64,000 bases of DNA from Sinomonas atrocyanea (GTDB lineage Bacteria; Actinomycetota; Actinomycetes; Actinomycetales; Micrococcaceae), in contig NZ_CP014518.1 in the NCBI RefSeq assembly GCF_001577305.1, forward strand, positions 3,348,001-3,412,000, written 5' to 3'. Every line of letters begins with the position of its first letter. The stretch's first letter is position 1. Made by a program: the position numbers and the translations under genes. The notes below the pieces were generated by a model. That model was not told the origin of the DNA, ran no database searches, and saw only the letters and a list, made by a program, of their open reading frames with translations. This document shows, one piece after another, positions 33,141 through 40,810 of the stretch.

Positions 33141-34649
33141 CTACGGCTGCGGCTCCGAGACGGCCGCGCGCTCCGTGGCGAAGCGCTCGTTGAGGCGCGA
33201 GTGGCGCTGTCCGTAGGCGAAGTAGATGACCAGGCCCACCACGAGCCAGCCGGCAAAGTAGATCCACGTCTCGACCGCGAGGTTGGTCATGAGGTACAGG
33301 CACAGCACGGCGGACACGATGGGGAGCACCTTGCCGAAGGGCACGCGGAACGCGGCCTTGAGGTCGGGGCGCTTGCGCCGCAGCACCACGACGCCGAGGC
33401 TGACCACCACGAACGCCGAGAGGGTGCCGATGTTGATCATCTCCTCGAGCACGTCCACCTTGGTCAGGCCGGCGACGAGCGCCACGGCGCTCCCGCAGAT
33501 GATCTGCAGGCGCGCCGGGGTGGCGCGCTTCTCGCTCGTGACGGACAGGGCCCGCGGGAGCAGGCCGTCCCGGCTCATCGCCAGGATCACGCGGGCCAGG
33601 CCCATGAGCAGGACCATGATCACGGTCGTGAGACCCACGAGGGAGCCGAACGCGATGACCTTGGCGGCATCGGTGTTGCCGACGGCCTCGAAGGCGGTGG
33701 TCAGGGTCGGGGCCTCCGCCTTGGCCAGGACCGTGTACGGGACCATGCCGGTCAGCGCGAGCGAGACGAGGATGTAGAGCAGGGTCACCACGGCGAGGCC
33801 GCCGAAGATGCCGCGCGGGAGGGTCTTCTGCGGGTTCTTGACCTCCTCGGCGCTCGTGGCCACCACATCGAAGCCGATGAAGGCGAAGAAGACGAGGGCG
33901 GCCCCGCCGAAGACGCCGAACAGGCCGTACTGCGCGGGCGCTGCACCCGTGAGGAACGAGAAGAAGGACTGCTTGAGCACCTCGGTGCCGCCGGAGCCCG
34001 ACGCGGGCACGGCCGGCGGGACGAACGGGCTGTAGTTCTCGGCCTTGACGTAGAAGAACCCGACCACGATCACGAAGAGCACGACGGCGATCTTGATCAC
34101 CGTGATGACGTTGCCCACGCGGGCCGAGAGCTTGGTGCCGAGGATGAGGAGCACGGTGAAGATCGCGACGATGAGGAACGGGCCCCACACGAGCTCGACC
34201 GGGCCGAGCTGGATGCTCGGCGGGACGTCGAGGCCCGCGAGCGAGAAGACCTTGCTGAGGTAGATCCCCCAGTACTTGGCGATCACGGCGGCGGCCGTGA
34301 ACAGCTCGAGGATGAGGTTCCAACCGATGATCCAGGCCAGCAGCTCGCCCATCGTGGCATAGGTGAACACGTAGGCGGACCCCGCCACGGGCATCGCGGT
34401 GGCGAACTCGGCGTAGCACATGATCGCGAGCGCGCAGGCGACGGCGGCGATCGCGAAGGAGACCGTGACGGCCGGCCCCGCGAAGCTCGCCGCGGCCTTG
34501 GCCCCGACGGAGAAGATGCCGGCACCGACGGCGACGGCGACCCCCATGATCATGAGGTCCCACGTGCTCAGCGATCGCTTGAGCCGGCGCCCGGACTCCT
34601 GCGAAGCCGCGATCGTGGCCTCGATCGGCTTCGTGCGGAGGATCTGCAT
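33141..34649 (-). CDS. APC-family amino acid permease (cationic amino acid transporter-like)
   Basis: 502 residues with 12 or more hydrophobic segments. Family motifs: LSTWDLMIMGVAVAVGAGIFSVGA in helix 1, MPVAGSAYVFTYATMGELLAWIIGWNLILE in helix 3, and FFAFIGFDVVATSAEEVKNPQKTLPRGI in helix 6. It resembles the YfnA/CAT-type permeases. ATG 34649 was chosen over an upstream in-frame start because AGGAG lies 7 nt before it. A palindrome at 34706-34728 overlaps its -35 region, so it is probably controlled by a repressor. Substrate not determined. Confidence 0.87.
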   Translation of the reverse strand: MQILRTKPIEATIAASQESGRRLKRSLSTWDLMIMGVAVAVGAGIFSVGAKAAASFAGPAVTVSFAIAAVACALAIMCYAEFATAMPVAGSAYVFTYATMGELLAWIIGWNLILELFTAAAVIAKYWGIYLSKVFSLAGLDVPPSIQLGPVELVWGPFLIVAIFTVLLILGTKLSARVGNVITVIKIAVVLFVIVVGFFYVKAENYSPFVPPAVPASGSGGTEVLKQSFFSFLTGAAPAQYGLFGVFGGAALVFFAFIGFDVVATSAEEVKNPQKTLPRGIFGGLAVVTLLYILVSLALTGMVPYTVLAKAEAPTLTTAFEAVGNTDAAKVIAFGSLVGLTTVIMVLLMGLARVILAMSRDGLLPRALSVTSEKRATPARLQIICGSAVALVAGLTKVDVLEEMINIGTLSAFVVVSLGVVVLRRKRPDLKAAFRVPFGKVLPIVSAVLCLYLMTNLAVETWIYFAGWLVVGLVIYFAYGQRHSRLNERFATERAAVSEPQP

Positions 34650-34687
34650 CCCACACTCCTGGTCTTCAGTGACGAACAAACCCATCC

Positions 34688-34740
34688 ACTGTACGGGTCC
34701 AGCCTGTGAGACCTTCAGAAGGTCTCACGATGTGAGACCG
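34688..34740 (-). promoter_or_regulatory. Promoter and palindromic operator of the APC permease
   Basis: TACAGT (34688-34693) is the -10 candidate. GTGAGACCTTC (34706-34716), one base, GAAGGTCTCAC (34718-34728) is a perfect 11-bp inverted repeat overlapping the -35 position, and a third half site GTGAGACC lies at 34732-34739. It could also act as the terminator of fprA1, which ends at 34752 reading toward it. Confidence 0.5.
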
Positions 34741-34751
34741 GGGGCCCGGGC

Positions 34752-36215
34752 TCAGGCGTCCGGGGCGCCCTTGCGCGAGATCCGCACCATGTCCTCGCGC
34801 GGGACCACCTTCACGCGCTCGCGCCGCACCTGGCTGCCGCCGCCCGCGGCGCCGGCGGCAGCACCGGCGTCGTCCGTGTCCGCGGCCCACGCCTCGCCGA
34901 GGGCCCGCTCGTGGGCGTCCAGCTCGTTCCAGCCCTCCCAGGTCGTGTACTCGACGCCGCGCTCCTCGAGCAGGGCGATGACCGCGTGCTCGTCCGGGTT
35001 CTCGGCGGCGGGGAGGGAGTCGCGGTCCTCGAGGAGGCAGCCGATCGTCTCGAGGGCGTCGCCCTTGGTGTGGCCGATCAGCCCCACCGGCCCGCGCTTG
35101 ATCCACCCCGTCGTGTAGAGGCCGGCCATCGGGGTCCCGTCCTCGTCGAGGACGCGGCCGCCCTCGTTGGGGATCACGCCGCGGCGCGCATCGTACTCGA
35201 TCTCGGCGAGCTCCGAGCCGCGGTAGCCGATGGCCCGGTACACGGCCTGGACGGGGTAGTCCTCGAACTGGCCGGTGCCGCGGACGTTGCCAGTGCCGTC
35301 GAGCTCCATGCGCTCGAACCGGATCCCGGCCACGTGACCGGGGGTCTCGGGCGAGTCGTAGATCTCCACGGGGCTCTGCAGGAAGTGCAGGTGCAGGCGG
35401 CGGGAGGCACCGGTGTCCTGGTCCTCCGCGATCCAGTTCGCGAGGGTGTTGACCATCGTCTTGACCTGGTTGTTGGTCTTGATGGCCTCGTCGGAGGCGT
35501 CGTCGAACTCGAAGTCCTCCGGGTACAGCACGATGTCCACGTCCCGGGAGTGGGAGAGCTCGCGCAGCTCGAGCGGGGTGAACTTCACCTGCGCCGGGCC
35601 GCGGCGGCCGAACACGTGCACGTCCGTGACGGGGCTGGACTTGAGGGCGCGGTAGACGTTGTCCGGGATCTCCGTGACGAGCAGGTCGTCGGCGTGCTTG
35701 GAGAGCATGCGGGCAACGTCGAGGGCCACGTTGCCGTTGCCGATCACCGCCACCTCTTTGGCCGTGAGCGGCCAGTCCCGCGGCACGTCCGGGTGCCCGT
35801 CGTACCAGGAGACGAAGTCGGCGCCGCCGAACGAGCCCTCCAGCTCCACGCCCGGGATGTCGAGCGGGGCGTCCTTGAGCGCACCGGTGGCGAAGATGAC
35901 CGCGTCGTAGAAGCCGCGGATGTCCGCGAGCGTGAGGTCGCGGCCGTACGTCACGTTGCCGATGAAGCGGATGTCGCCGCGGTCCAGCACCTTGTGCAGC
36001 GCGTTGACGATGCCCTTGATGCGCGGGTGGTCCGGGGCCACGCCGTAGCGGATGAGGCCGTACGGGGCCGGGTACTGGTCGAAGAGGTCGATGCTGACCT
36101 CGACGTCGCCGCCCCTGACCTCGTTGGACTTGGTCAGGATGTCCGCAGCGTAGACGCCGGCTGGACCGGCGCCGATGATGGCAACACGCAGCGGGCGGGC
36201 GGGGGCTTCGGACAC
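34752..36215 (-). CDS. fprA: Ferredoxin/flavodoxin-NADP+ reductase, FprA type (copy 1)
   Basis: 487 residues of the adrenodoxin-reductase-like group: FAD site RVAIIGAGPAGVYAADILTK, YGVAPDHPRIKGIVNALHKVL, NADP site VAVIGNGNVALDVARMLSKH, FGRRGPAQVKFTPLELREL, and the C-terminal TTGWIKRGPVGLIGHTKGDALET. It passes electrons between NADPH and ferredoxin. GTG 36215 has AAGGA 8 nt upstream. The extreme C-terminus has a Gly/Ala-rich insert (about residues 445-460) absent from copy 2 at 42.4 kb. The two copies share about 80% of residues and one nearly identical DNA block. It is monocistronic here. Confidence 0.9.
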   Translation of the reverse strand: MSEAPARPLRVAIIGAGPAGVYAADILTKSNEVRGGDVEVSIDLFDQYPAPYGLIRYGVAPDHPRIKGIVNALHKVLDRGDIRFIGNVTYGRDLTLADIRGFYDAVIFATGALKDAPLDIPGVELEGSFGGADFVSWYDGHPDVPRDWPLTAKEVAVIGNGNVALDVARMLSKHADDLLVTEIPDNVYRALKSSPVTDVHVFGRRGPAQVKFTPLELRELSHSRDVDIVLYPEDFEFDDASDEAIKTNNQVKTMVNTLANWIAEDQDTGASRRLHLHFLQSPVEIYDSPETPGHVAGIRFERMELDGTGNVRGTGQFEDYPVQAVYRAIGYRGSELAEIEYDARRGVIPNEGGRVLDEDGTPMAGLYTTGWIKRGPVGLIGHTKGDALETIGCLLEDRDSLPAAENPDEHAVIALLEERGVEYTTWEGWNELDAHERALGEAWAADTDDAGAAAGAAGGGSQVRRERVKVVPREDMVRISRKGAPDA

Positions 36216-36265
36216 GTCGGATTCCTTCCGGTGGTCGGCGCGCGGGTGGGGCGCGCCCAGCCCCC

Positions 36266-36278
36266 TATTGTAGTTCTC
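36266..36278 (+). promoter_or_regulatory. Leaderless promoter of the FetB-like gene
   Basis: TATTGT (36266-36271) then 7 nt to GTG 36279, on the plus strand, divergent from fprA1 with only 63 nt between the two starts. Confidence 0.55.
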
Positions 36279-37028
36279 GTGCAGACCGGGACGCTTCTGG
36301 GACTCGGGCCCGGCGTCATCGTCTCCGTCGTCGTCCTCGCCGCCGCCGCCGCGGCCGTGCACCGCTGGGCGCTCGGCGGCGGGTGGCTCCCCCCGCTCAC
36401 GGCGAGCCTGCGCGCGGTCGGCCAGCTCGCCGTCGTCGCCCTCCTCGTCTCCCAGCTCGGGCGCAGCCCGTGGCTCGCCCTCGGATTCGCCGCGCTCATG
36501 TTCGCTGTCGCGACCGCCACGACCGGCCGGCGCGTGGACCCCGCCCGCTGGTGGTGGGCCGCCGCGCCGATCGCCGCCGGGGTGCTGCCCGCCTCGGCCG
36601 CGCTGCTGGCCACCGGGGTCCTGCCGTTCGAGGGCCTCGCCCTCATCGCGCTCGTGGGCCAGCAGGTGGGCGGGGCGATGACGACGGCGAGCCTCGCCGG
36701 CCGCCGGGTCTCCGCCGAGCTCGCGGGGCGGCGCGGCGAGGTCGAGGCCGCGGTGGCCCTCGGGTTCGAGTGGCGCGCGGCGCGGCTGCTCGTCGCCCGG
36801 CACACCGCGAGGGAGTCCCTCGTGCCGCCCCTCGACCAGACGCGCACCGTGGGCACCGTGACCCTGCCCGGGGCGTTCGTGGGCATGGTGCTGGGCGGCG
36901 CGAGCCCCGTCGACGCCGCGATCGTGCAGCTCGTGGTGCTCGTCTCGCTGCTCGCGGTCGACGCGCTGGCCGCGGCCGTCGCCCTGTGGCTGTGCACGGC
37001 CCGCGGCTGGGGGCAGGTGCGGGAATAA
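36279..37028 (+). CDS. FetB/UPF0014-type ABC permease
   Basis: 249 residues with about 7 hydrophobic segments. Motifs LTASLRAVGQLAVVALLV, GQQVGGAMTTASLAGRRV, FEWRAARLLVARHTARESLVPPLDQTRTVGTVTLPGAFVGMVLGG match the FetB family, the membrane part of the FetAB iron exporter. The usual ATPase partner FetA is not adjacent, which is unusual; it may be encoded elsewhere or the protein may act differently. The GTG start is supported by TATTGT 7 nt upstream. The following rarD-type gene begins 29 nt after the stop and may be cotranscribed. Confidence 0.78.
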   Translation: MQTGTLLGLGPGVIVSVVVLAAAAAAVHRWALGGGWLPPLTASLRAVGQLAVVALLVSQLGRSPWLALGFAALMFAVATATTGRRVDPARWWWAAAPIAAGVLPASAALLATGVLPFEGLALIALVGQQVGGAMTTASLAGRRVSAELAGRRGEVEAAVALGFEWRAARLLVARHTARESLVPPLDQTRTVGTVTLPGAFVGMVLGGASPVDAAIVQLVVLVSLLAVDALAAAVALWLCTARGWGQVRE

Positions 37029-37057
37029 CCCTGCGCGCGGCGGCGTTGCCTGCACCC

Positions 37058-38050
37058 GTGACCTCTGAGCCGACAGCAGCCGCCCCCGCCCCCGTGAGAA
37101 CCGCCGCCGATCGCGCCCGCCCGGGCGGGGCCACCGGCCTCCTCTACGGCATCGGGGCCTACGGGCTGTGGGGTCTGCTTCCGCTCTACTTCATGACGCT
37201 CGCCCCCGCCGGGCCGGTCGAGATCGTCGCGGACCGCGTCCTCTTCTCCCTCGTCGTGTGCCTCGTGCTCATCGCGGCGACCCGGTCCTGGCGCGCGCTC
37301 GCCGACGTGTTCCGCAGCGGCAGGACGTTCTGGGCGCTGGCCCTCGCGGCCGGGCTCATCGCGGTCAACTGGCTCACGTACACGTTCGGCGTGCTGAGCG
37401 GGCAGACCATCGAGGCCGCGCTCGGGTACTTCATCAATCCGCTCGTGTCCGTGCTCCTCGGGGTGCTGGTGCTCAAGGAGCGGCTGCGTCCGCTGCAGTG
37501 GGCGGCCGTGGGCACGGGCGCAGTCGCGGTGGTGGTCCTCACCGTGGCGTACGGGCGCGTGCCGTGGATCGCCCTGATCCTCGCGTTCAGCTTCGGGTTC
37601 TACGGGCTCGTCAAGAACCGCGTCGGCGCCAAGGTGGATGCCGTGACGAGCCTGACCATGGAGACGATCGTGCTCACCCCGTTCGCCCTCGGGGTGGTCG
37701 GGTGGCTCGGGGCGGCCGGGACCCTGACCCTCACCGGACACGGCGCCGGGCACTTCTGGCTGCTCGCCGCGAGCGGCATCATCACCGCGGTCCCCCTCCT
37801 GTTCTTCGGCGCCGCCGCCCGACGCCTCCCCATGACGACCATCGGGCTCCTGCAGTACCTCGCCCCGCTGCTGCAGTTCACCATGGCCGTGACCGTCCTC
37901 GGCGAGCACATGGCCCCCGAGCGCTGGGTCGGCTTCGGGATCGTCTGGGCCGCCCTGGCCGTGCTGACCGTGGACATGCTGCTCGTCTCCGGCAGGCGCC
38001 GCGCGGCCCTGCGCCGGGCCGGCCTGGACGCGGCGCACCGCCCCGCCTGA
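37058..38050 (+). CDS. rarD: RarD-type EamA transporter
   Basis: 330 residues, 10 hydrophobic segments in two EamA repeats. RarD marks: YGIGAYGLWGLLPLYFM at the start of helix 1, the region EIVADRVLFSLVVCL, NWLTYTFGVLSGQTIEAALGYFINPLVSVLLGVLVLKERLRPLQW, and FFGAAARRLPMTTIGLLQYLAPLLQF. The family was named from chloramphenicol-sensitivity phenotypes; the substrate is unknown. The GTG start is weak (no clear ribosome binding site), with an Ala/Pro-rich N-tail of about 25 residues. It ends 8 nt before a block of intergenic repeats. Confidence 0.85.
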   Translation: MTSEPTAAAPAPVRTAADRARPGGATGLLYGIGAYGLWGLLPLYFMTLAPAGPVEIVADRVLFSLVVCLVLIAATRSWRALADVFRSGRTFWALALAAGLIAVNWLTYTFGVLSGQTIEAALGYFINPLVSVLLGVLVLKERLRPLQWAAVGTGAVAVVVLTVAYGRVPWIALILAFSFGFYGLVKNRVGAKVDAVTSLTMETIVLTPFALGVVGWLGAAGTLTLTGHGAGHFWLLAASGIITAVPLLFFGAAARRLPMTTIGLLQYLAPLLQFTMAVTVLGEHMAPERWVGFGIVWAALAVLTVDMLLVSGRRRAALRRAGLDAAHRPA

Positions 38051-38057
38051 CCCGTTC

Positions 38058-38275
38058 CGGGTACGCATCTCGCGGAGTTTTCGGCGTTGAGGGTACGCAT
38101 CTCGCCGGGTTTTCGGCGTTTCGGGTACGCATTGCAGTTCGGATCGACGCACGACGCCGGGTGCCCGGCGCGCGCGGGCCGGGCAGCCGCCGTCGTGCTT
38201 ACCCGAAACGGCAAAACCGCCACGAGATCCGTACCCGAAACGGCAGAACCGCGACGAGATGCGTACCCGAAACCT
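38058..38275. repeat. GGGTACGCATCTCG-family mosaic: two units, a hairpin, two inverted units
   Basis: Left side: CGGGTACGCATCTCG units at about 38058 and 38091, each followed by GTTTTCGGCGTT, and a half unit at 38123. Centre: a hairpin at 38149-38198. Right side: the same unit inverted, ACCGCCACGAGATCCGTACCC and ACCGCGACGAGATGCGTACCC, about 32 bp apart. The whole is a nested inverted repeat of about 220 bp between rarD and the stress-protein gene (convergent). Nothing else is seen in this gap. Confidence 0.75.
38149..38198. terminator. Hairpin in the centre of the repeat mosaic
   Basis: GCACGACG (38149-38156) pairs with CGTCGTGC (38191-38198) and TGCCCGGC pairs with GCCGGGCA inside, with a two-sided bulge between. 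It is in the right place to terminate both rarD and the convergent stress-protein gene. Confidence 0.6.
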
Positions 38276-38301
38276 GGGGAGGGGCGGGGCGGGGCGCGAC
38301 G

Positions 38302-39174
38302 TCAGCCCAGGGGGTGGGACTCCGCCCGCTCGTAGTCGCGCGGCACCACGACCATGGGCACCGGCAGGGCCCGCAGGACCTTGTTCGCCGTCGAGCCGAG
38401 GAAGAGCTGGTTCTTCTGCGCGAGCCGGCTCGAACCGATGATCACGAGCTCGCCCTCGAGCCACTCCAGGCTGTCCACCGCCTCCTCGAAGGTGCGGCCA
38501 TGGGCCACCTCAACGCTCGCCTCGTGCCCGGCGGGGAGGCGGCGGGCGGCGGCGGCCAGGACGGTGTTCGCGTGGCGGTGGGCGGCGTTGATGTTCTCCC
38601 CGGAGTCGCCCCGCTCGTCGAGCTCGACGAGGGAGACGAAGCGGAGCGGCACGTTGCGCCGGCCGGCGGCGATGAGTGCGACGTCGACCGCGGCGTCGGC
38701 ACCCTGCCTGCGACCGATGAACGCAGTGATGCGCTCCACGGGCTCCGTGCGGTGGTAGCCGCGCGGTGCGAGCGCCACTGGCACGGGCGAGGCGTGCAGG
38801 AGGGCGTTGGCGACGGAACCGACCGTGTACCGCTTGAACAGCCCGTTGCTCGCCGCACCGACCACGATCAGCGCGGCCTCGAATTCGACCGCGGCCTCGA
38901 TGAGGGTCGCCGCGAAGGAGTGGCCGTGGCGCACGTGGAAGGCGGCCTCGACATCTGCGGGCACGAGCGCGAGGGCCTGACGCTGGGCCGTGAGGGTCCG
39001 CTGCTCCTCCGGGTGGACCCGCGGCCCGTCGGGGTTCGCCGCGATGTAGGGGGCGTCCTCCCCGAGCACGAGCATGAGGTCCAGCGTGGCGTCCTGCGCG
39101 CGGGCGATCGCGACGGCCAGGGCCACCGCGTCCGCACCCCGCTGGTCCGGCTGGTATCCGACGACATAGCGCAT
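38302..39174 (-). CDS. Universal stress protein, two tandem USP domains
   Basis: 290 residues. Domain 1 (about 1-140) begins MRYVVGYQPDQRGADAVALAVAIARAQ and has the nucleotide-loop region LIVVGAASNGLFKRYTVGSVANALLHASPVPVALAPRG. Domain 2 (about 148-283) ends LVIIGSSRLAQKNQLFLGSTANKVLRALPVPMVVVPRD. Both carry the small-residue-rich GxxxxxxxxxGS pattern of ATP-binding USPs. Role: general stress, not specific. GAGGGG lies 8 nt before the ATG. It is separated from gabT upstream by a strong terminator. Confidence 0.88.
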   Translation of the reverse strand: MRYVVGYQPDQRGADAVALAVAIARAQDATLDLMLVLGEDAPYIAANPDGPRVHPEEQRTLTAQRQALALVPADVEAAFHVRHGHSFAATLIEAAVEFEAALIVVGAASNGLFKRYTVGSVANALLHASPVPVALAPRGYHRTEPVERITAFIGRRQGADAAVDVALIAAGRRNVPLRFVSLVELDERGDSGENINAAHRHANTVLAAAARRLPAGHEASVEVAHGRTFEEAVDSLEWLEGELVIIGSSRLAQKNQLFLGSTANKVLRALPVPMVVVPRDYERAESHPLG

Positions 39175-39208
39175 GGGCCACCCCTCACAGGTCGCGTGAC
39201 AGCAGAGA

Positions 39209-39240
39209 ACGAGGGCGCCCGGAATCCCGGGCGCCCTCGT
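39209..39240 (-). terminator. Hairpin terminator of gabT
   Basis: ACGAGGGCGCCCGG (39209-39222) pairs perfectly with CCGGGCGCCCTCGT (39227-39240) around a 4-nt loop, 86 nt downstream of the gabT stop on the minus strand. Confidence 0.8.
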
Positions 39241-39326
39241 CCGGTCTGCAGCTTGGTACCGCAGACTCTACCGGCAGGCTGGCGCGTTGGGGGCCGTCTC
39301 GCCAGAGGGTCGCCGAATACGTGCCG

Positions 39327-40685
39327 CTACGCGACAGAGCGGATGGCGGCCTCGAGCACGTCGAGCCCGTCGGCAAGCAGCTCGTCCGAGATCACGAGCG
39401 GCGGCAGGAGGCGGATGACGTTCCCGTAGGTGCCGCAGGTGAGGATGATGACGCCTTCCTTGAGGCAGTAGTCGGCGATCTTCTTCGTCGCCGCGGCGTC
39501 CGGGACCTTCGCGGCGCCGCTGCCGGCCTTGACGAACTCGAGCGCGAGCATCCCGCCGCGACCGCGGACCTCGCCGATGATGCCCGCCTCGCCGAGCTCG
39601 GCCTGGAGCTTGCCGAGGCGCTCCTTGACCGTGGCCTCGATCTCGCGGGCGCGGCCCCGGAGGTCCTGGGTCTCCATCGTGTCGATCGCGGCGAGCGCCG
39701 CGGCGCACGCGACCGGGTTGCCGCCGTAGGTGCCGCCGAGGCCGCCGCCGTGGACGGCGTCGAGCAGCTCCGCGCGGCCGGTCACGGCCGAGAGCGGCAT
39801 GCCGCCGGCGATGCCCTTGGCCGTGGTGATGAGGTCCGGGACCACGCCCTCGTGCTGGACGGCGAACCATTCGCCGGTGCGCGCGAACCCGGACTGGACC
39901 TCGTCCGCGATGAAGACGATGCCGTTCTCCTTGGCGAACTCCGCCAGGCGCGGCAGGAAGCCGTCCGCGGGGACGATGAAGCCGCCCTCGCCCTGGATGG
40001 GCTCGATGATGATGGCCGCGATCTGGTCGGCGCCGATCTGCTTGCTCATCATGAGGATGGCGCGCTCGGCCGCCTCCTTGCCCGTGATCTGCGGGTTCTC
40101 CTCGCGGAACGGGTAGCTCATCGGCGCGCGGTAGACCTCGCCGGCGAACGGGCCGAAGCCGTGCTTGTACGGCATGGCCTTCGCTGTGAGGCCCATGGTG
40201 AGGTTGGTGCGGCCGTGGTAGGCGTGGTCGAACGCGACCACGGCGCTGCGGCCGGTGGCGATGCGGGCGATCTTGATCGCGTTCTCGACGGCCTCGGCGC
40301 CGGAGTTGAACAGCACGGTCCGCTTGGCGTGCTCGCCCGGCGTGAGCTGGTTGAGCTTCTCGGCCACGGCGACGTAGCCCTCGTACGGGGACACCATGAA
40401 GCAGGTGTGGGTGAAGTGCTCGACCTGCTCCTTGACGGCGCCGACCACCGCGGCGTCGGAGGCACCGACGGTGGTCACGGCGATGCCGGAGCCGAGGTCG
40501 ATGAAGGAGTTGCCGTCGACGTCGTGGATGATGCCGCCGTCGGCGTCCGCGACGTAGACGGGGACGGACGAGGCGACACCCGCGGCGACGGCCTGGGCGC
40601 GGCGGGCGGCGAGCTCGAGGGAGCGGGGGCCGGGGAAGTCCGCGAGGACCTTGCGCTTCTGCTCGAGGCGGTACTGGATGTCCAT
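39327..40685 (-). CDS. gabT: 4-Aminobutyrate aminotransferase
   Basis: 452 residues of the class III PLP aminotransferases. Motifs: DLGSGIAVTTVGASD, FNSGAEAVENAIKIARIATGR, AFDHAYHGRTNLTMGLT, IIIEPIQGEGGFI, FIADEVQSGFARTG and the PLP lysine in ITTAKGIAGGMPLSAVTGR. It moves the amino group of GABA to 2-oxoglutarate, giving succinate semialdehyde. No gabD or gabP is adjacent in the window. ATG 40685 has AGGA about 10 nt upstream. It is divergent from a PucR-type regulator, with a palindrome just upstream of its -35 position, so it is probably activated by that regulator. Confidence 0.9.
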   Translation of the reverse strand: MDIQYRLEQKRKVLADFPGPRSLELAARRAQAVAAGVASSVPVYVADADGGIIHDVDGNSFIDLGSGIAVTTVGASDAAVVGAVKEQVEHFTHTCFMVSPYEGYVAVAEKLNQLTPGEHAKRTVLFNSGAEAVENAIKIARIATGRSAVVAFDHAYHGRTNLTMGLTAKAMPYKHGFGPFAGEVYRAPMSYPFREENPQITGKEAAERAILMMSKQIGADQIAAIIIEPIQGEGGFIVPADGFLPRLAEFAKENGIVFIADEVQSGFARTGEWFAVQHEGVVPDLITTAKGIAGGMPLSAVTGRAELLDAVHGGGLGGTYGGNPVACAAALAAIDTMETQDLRGRAREIEATVKERLGKLQAELGEAGIIGEVRGRGGMLALEFVKAGSGAAKVPDAAATKKIADYCLKEGVIILTCGTYGNVIRLLPPLVISDELLADGLDVLEAAIRSVA

Positions 40686-40710
40686 GACAGGGGTTCCTTT
40701 CGTCGGTCCC

Positions 40711-40716
40711 AACCTA
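40711..40716 (-). promoter_or_regulatory. -10 box of gabT
   Basis: TAGGTT on the minus strand, 25 nt before the ATG. The -35 position (about 40734-40739) reads TCATCG, far from consensus, as expected for an activator-dependent promoter. Confidence 0.45.
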
Positions 40717-40740
40717 GTGCGAGACACACCACACGATGAA

Positions 40741-40786
40741 TGGCCGATCGCACGAGGCTTGACCTTGCCTCTCGTGCGATCGGCCA
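40741..40786. promoter_or_regulatory. 46-bp palindrome between gabT and the PucR-type gene
   Basis: TGGCCGATCGCACGAG (40741-40756) and CTCGTGCGATCGGCCA (40771-40786) are perfect 16-bp inverted arms with a 14-bp spacer containing CTTGACCTTG. It lies directly upstream of the gabT -35 position and over the -35 position of the regulator gene, which fits an activator/autorepressor site. Confidence 0.7.
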
Positions 40787-40797
40787 GCCCGCTCCCT

Positions 40798-40803
40798 TAT
40801 CAT
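40798..40803 (+). promoter_or_regulatory. Leaderless -10 box of the PucR-type gene
   Basis: TATCAT, then GAAAGGC (7 nt), then ATG 40811. An in-frame ATG at 40802 would overlap the -10 box and so is unlikely to be in the mRNA. Confidence 0.6.
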
Positions 40804-40810
40804 GAAAGGC

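Noticed and set aside
40802..40810. ATG 40802 as start of the PucR-type regulator
   Set aside because: It lies in the TATCAT -10 box; ATG 40811, 7 nt after it, fits the leaderless pattern used by many genes here.
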